This document shows positions 44,201 to 52,188 of a DNA stretch of 64,000 nt, piece after piece. The notes beneath the pieces were generated by a model. That model ran no database searches, was not told the origin of the DNA, and saw only the letters and a list, made by a program, of their open reading frames with translations. The stretch comes from an uncultured Megasphaera sp. GTDB lineage: Bacteria; Bacillota; Negativicutes; Veillonellales; Megasphaeraceae. Each line of letters starts with the position of its first letter. Within the stretch, counting starts at the first letter, position 1. The position numbers and the translations under genes are program-made. The stretch spans positions 90,509 to 154,508 of the forward strand of contig NZ_UQBH01000001.1 of NCBI RefSeq assembly GCF_900539295.1, read 5' to 3'.

Positions 44201-45828
44201 CCCGTCACGCCACGACCGGCGTCGCCCTCATTTCACCGCCGCCCCACCACGATATCTATTCCATTGAAGACTTAGCGGAACTCATCTTCGATTTAAAGAA
44301 TGCCAACCGCCAGGCATCCATCGGCGTAAAACTGACGTCCGGCGCCGGCATCGGCACTATCGCTGCCGGTGTCGTCAAGGCTAAGGCCGATTCCATCGTC
44401 GTCAGCGGCTACGACGGCGGTACCGGGGCCTCGCCGCGGACGAGCCTGCGCCATGCCGGCCTGCCCTGGGAAATCGGCCTGGCCGAAGTCCAGCAGACCC
44501 TTCTCCTCAACAGCCTCCGCGACCGGGTCACCTTAGAAGTAGACGGCAAGCTCCTCACCGGCCGTGACGTCGCCATCGCTGCCTTATTCGGTGCCGAACG
44601 GTTCGGCTTCGGCACGGCACCGCTGCTGGCTATCGGCTGCCACATGCTCCGCGTCTGCCACCTCAACACCTGCCCGTACGGCGTCTGCACACAGGACGAA
44701 AAACTGCGAAAACGCTTCAAAGGCAAACCGGAATACATCATCAACTTCATGCATTTCGTCGCCGAAGACCTGCGGGAAATCATGGCTCGCCTGGGCTTCC
44801 ATACCGTAGAAGAAATGATTGGCCGCTACGACTGCTTAAAACAGCGGAATCATATAAGCCATTGGAAAGCCCGGACGGTCAATTTAAAGAATCTCTTGTA
44901 CCGGCCGTATACGGATGCCTCCGTAGGCCATCACTTCACGACGCCTCAAGACCATAAGATCAATACGACCCTCGACATGTCCAAACTGGTCCGCATGTGC
45001 CGGCCGGCCCTGGAACAGCAGAAGCATATCCGCGCCCGCCTGCGCATTAAGAATACGGACCGCGTCACGGGGACCATCCTCGGCAGTGAAATCACCAAAG
45101 CCTACGGGGAAAAAGGTCTGCCGGAAGATACGATCATCCTATCCTTCGTCGGCTCTGCCGGCCAGAGCTTCGGGGCCTTCATTCCCCACGGCCTGACCCT
45201 GACCCTTGAGGGGGATGCCAACGACTACCTGGGCAAGGGCCTGTCCGGCGGCAAGATTATCGTATCGCCGCCGCGGGAATCGATTTTCCCGGCAGAAGAC
45301 AATATCATCATCGGCAACGTCGCCTTTTATGGAGCGACCGCCGGTGAAGCCTACATCAACGGCACGGCAGGCGAACGGTTCTGCGTCCGCAACAGCGGCA
45401 TCGACGCCGTCGTCGAAGGCGTCGGCAACCACGGCTGTGAATATATGACCGGCGGCCGGGTCCTCATCCTCGGTCAGACGGGACATAACTTTGCCGCCGG
45501 CATGTCCGGCGGCGTCGCCTACATCTATGACTTAGACCCGCAAAAGTGCAATACCGACTTAGTAAAACTGGAACCTCTGACGGATGAAGCAGAAAAAGCC
45601 GCGGTCAAAACGATGCTGGAAAACCACGTCCGCTTCACGGACAGCAACTTAGGCCATATCCTCTTAGAAAACTGGGACGATACGGTAAATCACTTGACCA
45701 AGGTCATTCCCGAAGCCTATGAAGAAATGGTTTCCCTCATCGAAAAGGCCAAGGCCGACGGCCATTCCGACGAAGAAGCCCATATGATTGCCTTTGAAAA
45801 GAAACACGGCAAAAACGGCAAGAAATAA
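41266..45828 (+). CDS. gltB: Glutamate synthase, large subunit
   Basis: The 1520-residue enzyme makes two glutamates from glutamine and 2-oxoglutarate. Cys24 in HDACGIG is the class II amidotransferase nucleophile exposed after removal of the short propeptide. The central and FMN-binding synthase domains follow (SNTGEGGED, GAKPGEGGHLPGNKV, SGYDGGTGASP). The cluster motif CHLNTCPYGVC matches the [3Fe-4S] ligands, and a GXGXG beta-helix domain closes the chain. The start at 41266 is set by AAAGGGGG and the family N-terminus; the longer reading is rejected. No gltD is adjacent, so the electron-donating subunit must be elsewhere or another donor is used. Confidence 0.96.
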   Translation: MNKKMRDLPAPQGLYDPSYEHDACGIGIVANIKGIKSYSIIDDALTILENLRHRGAEGADANSGDGAGILVQIPHQFFCRECDVLGFSLPDEGDYGVGMIFAHRYKTFRKEQMNAFEDIVRAEGLSILGWRDVPVDESLIGNIAKKTCPHFLQVFIRKDPAMKTQMDFERKLYVIRKLAEKAIVPKSRDQGTDFYIASLSSKTIVYKGMLTSVQLRHFFLDLSDLDFITSMALIHSRFSTNTFPSWARAHPNRYIVHNGEINTIQGNINWLNAREGKSKSTFFPDMEKVFPVVDDTGSDSSMFDNCLEYLYMTGHSLPHAMMMMIPEPWERDPLMSPEKRDFYRYHNFMLEPWDGPAAIGFCDGTVIGGMLDRNGLRPGRYYVTRDDRVIVSSEVGVVTVPPEDILYKGRLEPGKMLLVDTKKQRIIGDDEIKHEIASEHPYAEWYKEHITSLDDLMASQPLPHSEAIIPYDLKEQEKVFGYTQEDMDKVVLPMARDGRHAIDSMGVDVPLAVLNDRPQLLYDYFKENFAQVTNPAIDGVREKTVMSSSIMVGNVANIMDPNEASTAALYLKTPILTNEQMAVIKSLMTPKLHTATLSMLYPVNNGAEGMETAIESLCIDALKAIKNGANILVLSDRGINSRMAAIPALLASAALHHYLIDKAVRSDVGLVLESGEPREVHHFCTLIGYGITAINPYIALESIKELIAGKKLPHLDYEQARQNYIDAAVKGILAVMSKMGISTIHSYHGAQIFEAVGISRDLIDKYFCNTPSPIEGLGIAEIAAENALRHKEAYHSGDALDRGDFYQYHKGGQPHIIDPETVQLLQKAVQTNDYAAYKKYAAHVNRETIFRLRDLLEFEYPAGCSIPIEEVESADSIVKRFRTGAMSYGALSKEAHECIATAMNRLGSMSNTGEGGEDAARFHTEKNDGIKQVASARFGVTSDYLIHADELQIKCSQGAKPGEGGHLPGNKVYPDIAKTRHATTGVALISPPPHHDIYSIEDLAELIFDLKNANRQASIGVKLTSGAGIGTIAAGVVKAKADSIVVSGYDGGTGASPRTSLRHAGLPWEIGLAEVQQTLLLNSLRDRVTLEVDGKLLTGRDVAIAALFGAERFGFGTAPLLAIGCHMLRVCHLNTCPYGVCTQDEKLRKRFKGKPEYIINFMHFVAEDLREIMARLGFHTVEEMIGRYDCLKQRNHISHWKARTVNLKNLLYRPYTDASVGHHFTTPQDHKINTTLDMSKLVRMCRPALEQQKHIRARLRIKNTDRVTGTILGSEITKAYGEKGLPEDTIILSFVGSAGQSFGAFIPHGLTLTLEGDANDYLGKGLSGGKIIVSPPRESIFPAEDNIIIGNVAFYGATAGEAYINGTAGERFCVRNSGIDAVVEGVGNHGCEYMTGGRVLILGQTGHNFAAGMSGGVAYIYDLDPQKCNTDLVKLEPLTDEAEKAAVKTMLENHVRFTDSNLGHILLENWDDTVNHLTKVIPEAYEEMVSLIEKAKADGHSDEEAHMIAFEKKHGKNGKK

Positions 45829-45830
45829 GG

Positions 45831-45859
45831 AAAAAGAGCTGCCCCAGCAGCTCTTTTTT
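45831..45859 (+). terminator. Terminator after gltB
   Basis: AAAGAGCTGC, loop CCCA and GCAGCTCTTT followed by T-run, just past the gltB stop. Confidence 0.9.
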
Positions 45860-45898
45860 CTATGCCCTATATGCGCACTCGCAGGAAACGGACTCCCC

Positions 45899-45927
45899 TT
45901 GCCCCTCTATTAGCTCTCGTGTATACT
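45899..45927 (+). promoter_or_regulatory. Promoter of the EamA transporter gene
   Basis: TTGCCC (45899-45904), a 17-base spacer and TATACT (45922-45927), about 35 bases before the start. Confidence 0.7.
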
Positions 45928-45961
45928 TAAAGAATAATAACACGGCAAAGGAGGTCTTAGC

Positions 45962-46870
45962 ATGACCAAAACGCAGCATGGTATCATAGCTTGTGTCATC
46001 GGAGCGGTGACGTGGGGCGTTAACGGCGTCGCCAGTCAGTTTTTGCTCTCCAATTATCCCGTAGAACCCTCATGGGTGGCATCGATTCGCATGGCCCTGG
46101 CAGGCCTGCTCCTCACGCTCATGGTCATACCGAAAAAAAGCCATTTAATTCGACAGATGCTGCATGACCCGATCAGTCTGCGGCATTTGGTCATTTTTGC
46201 GATTTTCGGCCTCACCCTAAGCCAATTTGCCTATTTATCCGCCATAAAAAATTCAAATGCCGGCACAGCGACGGTCCTGCAGACACTGTGCGTCGTCTTC
46301 ATGTCCTTCTACTTAGCCCTCCGCTTCCGTAAGAAGCCGACGACGAGGGAAATCATCTCCGTCTTCCTGGCCTTTGGCGGCGTCTACTTGTCAGCAACCC
46401 ACGGCAACCCGTCGACGATGGTCCTCTCACCCCTGGGCCTGACCTGGGGCCTCATAGGCGCCGTCGCCGGCGTTGCCTATCCCGTCCTATCCCAAGGTCT
46501 GGCCGCTCACTGGGGAGCTCTCATCACCAACGGCCTGGGCATGATTACCGGCAGTATCGTCTTAGGCCTGTCGACACAGGTTTGGACCAACTGGCCGGTC
46601 CTCGACGCTATGGGATGGTTTGCCGTAGCCTTCATTGTCATCGTCGGAACGGCCATTTCCTTTACGGCCTTCGTCACCGGCATCAGTGAAATCGGCCCCA
46701 TGAAAGCTACCTTAATAGGAACCTTGGAACCGGTCATCGCCTCGGTGACCTCAGCCATCGTCCTGGGAACGACCTTCCATCCCATTGAACTTGTCGGCTA
46801 CGCCTGCATCATCGCCACGGTATTCATCATCATTCTTCAGAAAAAAACTCCTTCTGAATCTATTTCGTAA
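45962..46870 (+). CDS. EamA/DMT-superfamily transporter
   Basis: The 302-residue protein has ten hydrophobic segments arranged as two EamA repeats (about 8-140 and 155-295). GAVTWGVNGVASQF marks the first and GTLEPVIASVTSAIVLG the second. EamA proteins export or import small metabolites, often amino acids. AAAGGAGG lies upstream. Substrate is unknown. Confidence 0.85.
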   Translation: MTKTQHGIIACVIGAVTWGVNGVASQFLLSNYPVEPSWVASIRMALAGLLLTLMVIPKKSHLIRQMLHDPISLRHLVIFAIFGLTLSQFAYLSAIKNSNAGTATVLQTLCVVFMSFYLALRFRKKPTTREIISVFLAFGGVYLSATHGNPSTMVLSPLGLTWGLIGAVAGVAYPVLSQGLAAHWGALITNGLGMITGSIVLGLSTQVWTNWPVLDAMGWFAVAFIVIVGTAISFTAFVTGISEIGPMKATLIGTLEPVIASVTSAIVLGTTFHPIELVGYACIIATVFIIILQKKTPSESIS

Positions 46871-46941
46871 TACGTATTTTTCGTGTATAATATACTGTAT
46901 CTTAATAATCTATATACTACCCATTGAAAGGTGTGATTTAT

Positions 46942-47829
46942 ATGATCATTGACGACGCCGGCGGCCTCGTTTTTCGTCCGCCCAGTGAAGCCCGCAGCTT
47001 TATCCTGCGCGTAACCATCGGCTGTTCCCATAATACCTGTCGTTTCTGCAATATGTATAAAGCCTCGAAATTCCGCATCCGTCCCCTCGAAGAAATCGAA
47101 GGGATCATCGAACGCGGCGCTGAGGCCCTGCCCTTTATTCGGCGCATCTTCCTGGCTGACGGCGATGCGATGGTACTGCCAACCGATACCTTAATCACAA
47201 TCATGAAAAAATGCTACGAAAAGTTCCCCAAGCTCACCCGCATCGGCGCCTATGCAACACCGGCCGACTTAATCCGCAAGACGCCGGAAGAATTGAATCG
47301 CCTCCGCGAAGCCGGCCTGGCCATCGTATACATGGGTATCGAAAGTGGTGACGACGACGTCCTGACCTACGTCGACAAGGGAACGACGGCAGACCTTACC
47401 ATCGAAGCCGGCAAAAAAGCGTTAGCCGCCGGCATGAAGCTGTCGACGATGATCCTCCTCGGCCTCGGCGGTCAGGAACGGACAAAAGAGCATGCCCTCC
47501 ATACGGCCAAAGTCGTCTCGGCCATCAACCCGACCATGCTCAGTGCCCTGTCCCTCATCATTCCCCATGAAGTCCCCCTCTACGATGACGTCGTCAGCGG
47601 TAAATTCACGCCCCTTACGGCCCGAGGATTCCTCAAAGAATTGGACATGATCCTGCGCCATACGGAAATGACCAACCCCTGCATCTTCCGCAGCAATCAC
47701 GTATCGAACCTCTTCCCCGTCGGCGGCACCCTGCCCATGGACAAAGACAAGATGCTGGCTGCACTGGAACAATACATTCCCCGGGCAGACGATACGCGTC
47801 CCCTCTTAAACGATAACGGCAATTTCTAA
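46942..47829 (+). CDS. Radical SAM protein of unknown function, C-x4-C-x2-C type
   Basis: The 295-residue protein has the cluster motif CSHNTCRFC near residue 30, whose first spacing is four rather than three residues, followed by FLADGDAMVLPTD in place of the usual GGEP and YMGIESGDDDVL. This pattern is shared by a group of annotated but uncharacterised radical SAM proteins related to HemN and Elp3-like folds. The ATG at 46942 is preferred to an upstream TTG because AAAGGTG is well spaced for it. The following gene encodes a secreted protein 19 bases on, perhaps the same transcript. Confidence 0.82.
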   Translation: MIIDDAGGLVFRPPSEARSFILRVTIGCSHNTCRFCNMYKASKFRIRPLEEIEGIIERGAEALPFIRRIFLADGDAMVLPTDTLITIMKKCYEKFPKLTRIGAYATPADLIRKTPEELNRLREAGLAIVYMGIESGDDDVLTYVDKGTTADLTIEAGKKALAAGMKLSTMILLGLGGQERTKEHALHTAKVVSAINPTMLSALSLIIPHEVPLYDDVVSGKFTPLTARGFLKELDMILRHTEMTNPCIFRSNHVSNLFPVGGTLPMDKDKMLAALEQYIPRADDTRPLLNDNGNF

Positions 47830-47848
47830 TATGACGGGAGGTGCCTCT

Positions 47849-48475
47849 ATGAAAAAAATATTTTTCCTTCTCCTGTTCTTCCTGCTGACCCTTACGGTTG
47901 CCAATGCCGACAGCGTTCGCTTCGACAATATGCGTACCGTCGTCATCGCCAATACGACGCAAAACAATTACCCTGCCCGTTACATGAAACGGACCCTTAA
48001 AGAACCGTTCCGCATCCCCTATTGGGACCGCATCGAATCGTCAGCCCTCCTCGCGCCGGAAGACGTGACCGAAGATAATCTGCGCATCTTGGCCTCCCAG
48101 TACAAGGCCGATGTCGTCCTGGTCCCTGTCGTACAGACCTGGTACTGGCGCCAGTTCATGGGAAGCTATCGCTTCCGCGACGGCGACGAGATGTACACCG
48201 AATACCGCTACCGCCTGACGGTCTACGCCTACGACAAGCGCACCGGTCGGATGAACAGCTATTCCGACAGCGGCTACGACATCGAATCGACGTCAATCCT
48301 AAACAACCCCGACGACGTCCTCTATCCGGCCATGACCCGAATCTTAAAGAAGCTCCCGTATAAACGAATCCCAACGGACATCGAAACGACGGGAAATACC
48401 ATTCCGGGCCTGCAAACCCAGACGACGGACGGCGGAGCAACCATCCTGACCAACGCCTTTCCTCAAGCCATTTAA
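47849..48475 (+). CDS. Secreted hypothetical protein
   Basis: The 208-residue protein begins with a clear signal peptide (MKKIFFLLLFFLLTLTVANA, cleavage after ANA). The mature part has a fold-like alternation (VVIANTTQNNYPARYMKRTL, LASQYKADVVLVPVVQTWYW) reminiscent of lipoprotein/TolB-like proteins that assemble in the envelope, but I do not recognise the family with confidence. GGGAGG precedes the ATG. It ends with a terminator at 48542-48575. Confidence 0.7.
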   Translation: MKKIFFLLLFFLLTLTVANADSVRFDNMRTVVIANTTQNNYPARYMKRTLKEPFRIPYWDRIESSALLAPEDVTEDNLRILASQYKADVVLVPVVQTWYWRQFMGSYRFRDGDEMYTEYRYRLTVYAYDKRTGRMNSYSDSGYDIESTSILNNPDDVLYPAMTRILKKLPYKRIPTDIETTGNTIPGLQTQTTDGGATILTNAFPQAI

Positions 48476-48541
48476 GTCGAATTCATACAGTAAAAGTGTC
48501 TGCTCATCAAGGGCTGCTAAAAAAAATAATATAGTTATCGT

Positions 48542-48575
48542 AACTGCCACCGGTTTCCGGTGGCAGTTGTTTTAT
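48542..48575 (+). terminator. Terminator after the secreted protein gene
   Basis: AACTGCCACCGG and CCGGTGGCAGTT form a 12-bp stem with a three-T loop and a following T-rich run. Confidence 0.9.
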
Positions 48576-48709
48576 TCTATCAACCTATAAACCTGTACTT
48601 TTTCATCGGGGTAAACTCCCTCCGCTTCGCCGTATTCACGAATATATCTGGTCCAAGGAATGCTTCCTGCATCGTAATCAGCCATTCCCTGTCCATAAGA
48701 CGATGACAT
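48572..48709 (-). CDS. Small doubtful reading frame, possible gene remnant
   Basis: A 45-residue frame (MSSSYGQGMADYDAGSIPWT and on to VYRLIE) with AGGACC eight bases before the ATG. The composition looks protein-like, yet it is short, and the frame stays open upstream to 48778 without a convincing start. It may be the C-terminal remnant of a decayed gene. I do not recognise it. Confidence 0.3.
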   Translation of the reverse strand: MSSSYGQGMADYDAGSIPWTRYIREYGEAEGVYPDEKVQVYRLIE

Positions 48710-48770
48710 GATACCGGTCCTATTTCTCATGAGATTCCCAAAATTCAGAAAAGCATTAATACAATAATAC

Positions 48771-48833
48771 AAAAACACGCCCCTTTCGGCAGCACAAAAT
48801 CGAATGCGTCTAGTGCCTGCCTAAAAGGGGCGT
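48771..48833 (-). terminator. Terminator after the first small Ser-rich protein gene
   Basis: ACGCCCCTTT and AAAGGGGCGT pair around a long loop, followed on the minus strand by GTTTTTG. It ends the first T-box/transporter/small protein unit. Confidence 0.7.
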
Positions 48834-48874
48834 ATGTCAAGTTTTAATGTCTATAGACCTTTATGAATCTTGTA

Positions 48875-49051
48875 TTAACGCTTTTTCTCAACCGAAATAA
48901 CGTCGATTCCTTTCCCGCTGCTGCGTGAAGAAATAACCTGATTACGGGCATCAGAGCTGTTCGAAGCTTTTACCCTCGTTGAACTTACACTGCTGCGCGA
49001 GTTGGAATTCGTGTTTTTGTACCTGAATTTCACTTCATAACTATCACTCAT
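48875..49051 (-). CDS. Small Ser-rich protein, copy 1
   Basis: A 58-residue basic, serine-rich protein (MSDSYEVKFRYKNTNSNS at the start; VISVEKKR at the end) with GGAGATG upstream. The paralogue at 50828-51004 has the same length and about 60 percent of the residues, including YEV-FRYK, SVSST, SDARNQVI and GIxVISV. Both follow a BASS transporter gene in a duplicated unit, so the gene is conserved in context and real. Conservation of SDARNQV suggests a small folded domain. Function is unknown; it was missed by size cut-offs. Confidence 0.78.
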   Translation of the reverse strand: MSDSYEVKFRYKNTNSNSRSSVSSTRVKASNSSDARNQVISSRSSGKGIDVISVEKKR

Positions 49052-49179
49052 AATGTAACATCTCCTTTTCTAAAAATACATCTGACGGCTAAGCCTTGCC
49101 GACTAGTTGAAATAAGAAAACAGCAGATATTAACCATAAGTCCATTATATATGAACTAATGAGTAATTACGACAGACAA

Positions 49180-50187
49180 CTAATGATTTCCCGGTACGGT
49201 ATCCATAACCGCTTGAGCTTTGATGGCCGCACGTTGTTTCTGTTCCCGGACTTCCATATGACGGGCAAAGAGCCCTGCCAAAATGGATCCCGTTACCTGA
49301 TGGATGGCAGCTCCGACAGCAGCCGGAATGGCGACGGCCGGTGCAAAGAATACCGATACCAACGAAATAGCCAGGGCATCGTTCTGCATCCCGACTTCAA
49401 GGGTAACCGAGTGCTGCTGCTTCTTCCCGAGACCCAATTTTCCGGTGACGAAATAGCCCAGAAGGAAGCCGCCGAGATTATGGAGGAGGACCATAAGGAT
49501 GATGAAGATGCCCATATCCAAAATCTTAGCCCCGTTGATGGCGATAACGCCGCCGACGATGACCAAAACGCCAAAAGCCGAAACGAGGACCAATACCTTC
49601 GACAAAGAGGCGATATGCGTTTCTCCCATGAGTCGATGAGCAAAAAGCCCTAAGACAAGGGGAACCAAGATGACTTTCATGACCGTCATGGCCATGGCTG
49701 CAAAGGAGACTTCAACCCACTGACCGGCCAGGCCCCAGACGATAAAAGGCATCATAATGGGAGCCAAGAGTGTCGAGCAAGTCGTAATGGAAACGGACAG
49801 GGGAACGTCGGCTTTCGCCAAAAAGCCCATGACATTCGACGCCGTGCCGCTCGGGCAGGAACCGAGGAGAATCATGCCGACAGCAATTTCAGGCGGCATT
49901 TCAAAGGCCAGGACCAACCCGTAGGCCAAGAGGGGCATGATTGTATAATGAGCCGTACAGCCGATGAGTACTTCCTTCGGACGCTGGAGAATCAACTTGA
50001 AATCACTGGCATGGAGGGTCATACCCATACCAAACATGATGATTCCCAAGAGGAGGACCGTATGGGGCACAGCCCATAAAAAGGCACCGGGCATAAAGTA
50101 TGCTCCCACAACAACCAAGAGAACGATATAAGTTAAATTCTTTCCCACAAAACCGCTTAATCTTCCGATGAAATTCATCATCATCAT
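49180..50187 (-). CDS. BASS-family (bile acid:sodium symporter fold) transporter, copy 1
   Basis: The 335-residue protein has ten hydrophobic segments and family motifs IIMFGMGMTLHASDFKLIL, SCPSGTASNVM with the substrate-site glycines, and EVGMQNDALAISL. Relatives include PanS (ketopantoate) and plant BASS proteins for pyruvate and 2-oxo acids. The chosen start is the third in-frame ATG of the MCMMMMN run, because the first overlaps the AAAGGATG ribosome binding site. A T-box leader precedes it, pointing to amino acid control, with a branched-chain 2-oxo acid as a reasonable substrate guess. Copy 2 is at 51131. Confidence 0.85.
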   Translation of the reverse strand: MMMMNFIGRLSGFVGKNLTYIVLLVVVGAYFMPGAFLWAVPHTVLLLGIIMFGMGMTLHASDFKLILQRPKEVLIGCTAHYTIMPLLAYGLVLAFEMPPEIAVGMILLGSCPSGTASNVMGFLAKADVPLSVSITTCSTLLAPIMMPFIVWGLAGQWVEVSFAAMAMTVMKVILVPLVLGLFAHRLMGETHIASLSKVLVLVSAFGVLVIVGGVIAINGAKILDMGIFIILMVLLHNLGGFLLGYFVTGKLGLGKKQQHSVTLEVGMQNDALAISLVSVFFAPAVAIPAAVGAAIHQVTGSILAGLFARHMEVREQKQRAAIKAQAVMDTVPGNH

Positions 50188-50243
50188 GCACATCCTTTCA
50201 GAAAATAAGTAATATACAAATACGCAAACGGTTTTGATGGAGC

Positions 50244-50525
50244 AAAAAAAGGCTTTGCCTCTAAAAAAGAGACAAAGCCTTCACTCTGCGGTACCACTCT
50301 TATTGTCATAACGACCACTTTTCCGGCATCTCCGGAGTTCCCCTTCCAATGCCTGGCCGGATAACGGTTGCCTGCCGGCTGCGTCTACTGGCAAATCTGC
50401 GTTCGGGCAGCAGCTCCTGGATGACTTCATGCCGGGATTTCATCCTGCCTCTCAGCCTGCAGCAGGTCTCTGTCATGAAATCCCAAACATTACTACTTCC
50501 ATTCAACACTGTTCTGTATTTGTTG
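50244..50525 (-). promoter_or_regulatory. T-box leader of BASS copy 1
   Basis: On the minus strand the AGTA motif, an ACAGAGACCTGC apical arm, the specifier-loop GAA, the T-box AGAGTGGTACCGCA (50287-50300) and a terminator with a T-run (50244-50281) appear in canonical order. The specifier loop reads GAA-GTC-A with GTC (Val) at 50425-50423. With the same one-base offset as the ilv leader it would read TCA, so the codon is not certain. Binding of uncharged tRNA should favour read-through into the transporter gene. Confidence 0.93.
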
Positions 50526-50531
50526 GTGATA

Positions 50532-50560
50532 ATTATACATCCGTCTAATTTAATAGTCAA
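50532..50560 (-). promoter_or_regulatory. Promoter of BASS unit 1
   Basis: TTGACT (50560-50555), a 17-base spacer and TATAAT (50537-50532) on the minus strand. Confidence 0.8.
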
Positions 50561-50663
50561 TAGATTATTCATCTTTTTATCTAATTATTTTAAGTTACGT
50601 TTTCCTTATACATAAATCTTATATATTTCAGATGTAAAAATATTTTTATAATATTTACGCTTT

Positions 50664-50708
50664 GACGCCGTACCACTCGGACAAGGGCCGAGGAGAATCA
50701 TACCGACG
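50664..50708 (-). pseudogene. Fragment of a third BASS gene
   Basis: The minus strand encodes VGMILLGPCPSGTAS, almost identical to VGMILLGSCPSGTAS in both intact copies, and the DNA matches about 40 of 45 bases. Flanking DNA does not continue the gene. It is a relic of a further transporter copy, indicating at least three copies at some time. Confidence 0.75.
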
Positions 50709-50735
50709 CCCTCGTCAGAGACACATAATCTATGC

Positions 50736-50795
50736 CAAAAGGCTCCTCTTAAGCCGCACCGATTTTATTCCGGTCTCAACGTTAAAGAGGAGCCT
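50736..50795 (-). terminator. Long-loop hairpin after the second small protein gene
   Basis: AGGCTCCTCTT and AAGAGGAGCCT are perfect 11-base arms with a 34-base loop, followed on the minus strand by TTTTGG. It probably ends the second unit, 33 bases after the stop at 50828. Confidence 0.6.
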
Positions 50796-50827
50796 CTCAA
50801 GTTTAGATTCTATCAACCTTTATTCGA

Positions 50828-51004
50828 TTACCGCTTTTTCACAACGGATATCACCGTAATTCCGTTTCCACTGCTGTGTGAGGCAATGACCTGATTACGT
50901 GCATCAGAGGCACTCGAAGCGTTTACCATCGTCGAGCTTACACTGCCTCGAGACGTTTTACTCGTCGTTTTATATCTAAATCTTACTTCATACCGACCAC
51001 CCAT
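50828..51004 (-). CDS. Small Ser-rich protein, copy 2
   Basis: A 58-residue protein (MGGRYEVRFRYKTTSKTS at the start; VISVVKKR at the end), paralogous over its full length to the product of 48875-49051. GGAGATG lies nine bases before the ATG; an upstream in-frame ATG at 51085 has no such site and lacks similarity in the other copy. It follows BASS copy 2 by 126 bases in the same direction. Function unknown. The retained pairing in both units suggests a link to the transporter or independent regulation by the same T-box. Confidence 0.78.
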   Translation of the reverse strand: MGGRYEVRFRYKTTSKTSRGSVSSTMVNASSASDARNQVIASHSSGNGITVISVVKKR

Positions 51005-51130
51005 AACGTAACATCTCCTTTTCAAAAACAGTCCGACAGCGAAGCCCTGCTGACTATTCGCTGTAAGAAACGAGCAGATATTCATTATGAGTCCATTATA
51101 TACGGAATAAAGAACACTGACAATGGCAGC

Positions 51131-52132
51131 TTAATGATTGCCCGGTACGGCAACGGCCTTTGCTTGGAGGGCCGCATTATGTTTCTTTTCTCTGGCATCC
51201 ATGTGACGAGCAAAGAGGCCTGCCAGAATGGATCCGGTTACCTGATGAACAAGGGCGCCGACGGCGGCCGGAATGGCGACGGCCGGTGCAAAGAATACCG
51301 ATACTAAGGAAATGGCCAGGGCGTCATTCTGCATCCCGACTTCAAGGGTAACCGAGTGCTGCTGTTTTTTCCCGAATCCCAATTTTCCCGTGACGAAATA
51401 CCCGAGAAGGAAACCGCCGAGATTGTGAAGGAGAACCATGACGATAACAAAGAGTCCCATTTCCAAGATCTTAGCACCATTGACAGCAATGACGCCGCCG
51501 AGGATAACCAAAACACCAAAAGCGGAAACAAGAACCAAGATTTTCGAAAGAGAAGCCACGTGTTTTTCCCCCATCATCCGATGAGCCAAAAGACCGAGGA
51601 CTAAGGGAACCAAGATAACTTTCATGACCGTCATGGCCATGGCGGTAAAGGAGACTTCAACCCACTGACCAGCGAGACCCCAGACGATAAAGGGCATCAT
51701 GAGCGGTGCCAAAAGGGTCGAGCAGGTCGTAATAGAAACGGAGAGAGGCACATCGGCCTTCGCTAAAAAGCCCATGACATTCGACGCCGTGCCGCTCGGG
51801 CAGGAACCGAGGAGAATCATGCCGACAGCAATTTCAGGCGGCATTTCAAAGGCCAGGACCAACCCGTAGGCCAAGAGGGGCATGATTGTATAATGAGCCG
51901 TACAGCCGATGAGTACTTCCTTCGGACGCTGGAGAATCAACTTGAAATCACTGGCATGGAGGGTCATACCCATACCAAACATGATGATTCCCAAGAGGAG
52001 GACCGTATGGGGCACAGCCCATAAAAAGGCACCGGGCATAAAGTATGCTCCCACAACAACCAAGAGAACGATATAAGTTAAATTCTTTCCCACAAAACCG
52101 CTTAATCTTCCGATGAAATTCATCATCATCAT
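51131..52132 (-). CDS. BASS-family transporter, copy 2
   Basis: The 333-residue protein is nearly identical to copy 1 in its first 130 residues and differs by scattered substitutions and a shorter tail in the rest. Motifs FGMGMTLHASDFKLIL, SCPSGTASNVM and EVGMQNDALAISL are intact. The DNA of 51765-52269 is identical to 49820-50324. The start is chosen as for copy 1. Its T-box leader differs from that of copy 1 in the specifier loop, so the two copies may respond to different amino acids. Confidence 0.85.
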   Translation of the reverse strand: MMMMNFIGRLSGFVGKNLTYIVLLVVVGAYFMPGAFLWAVPHTVLLLGIIMFGMGMTLHASDFKLILQRPKEVLIGCTAHYTIMPLLAYGLVLAFEMPPEIAVGMILLGSCPSGTASNVMGFLAKADVPLSVSITTCSTLLAPLMMPFIVWGLAGQWVEVSFTAMAMTVMKVILVPLVLGLLAHRMMGEKHVASLSKILVLVSAFGVLVILGGVIAVNGAKILEMGLFVIVMVLLHNLGGFLLGYFVTGKLGFGKKQQHSVTLEVGMQNDALAISLVSVFFAPAVAIPAAVGALVHQVTGSILAGLFARHMDAREKKHNAALQAKAVAVPGNH

Positions 52133-52188
52133 GCACATCCTTTCAGAAAATAAGTAATATACAAATACGCAAACGGTTTTGATGGAGC

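Noticed and set aside
43462..44208. 248-residue minus-strand reading frame inside gltB
   Set aside because: Opposite the conserved synthase domain; composition is typical of an antisense shadow.
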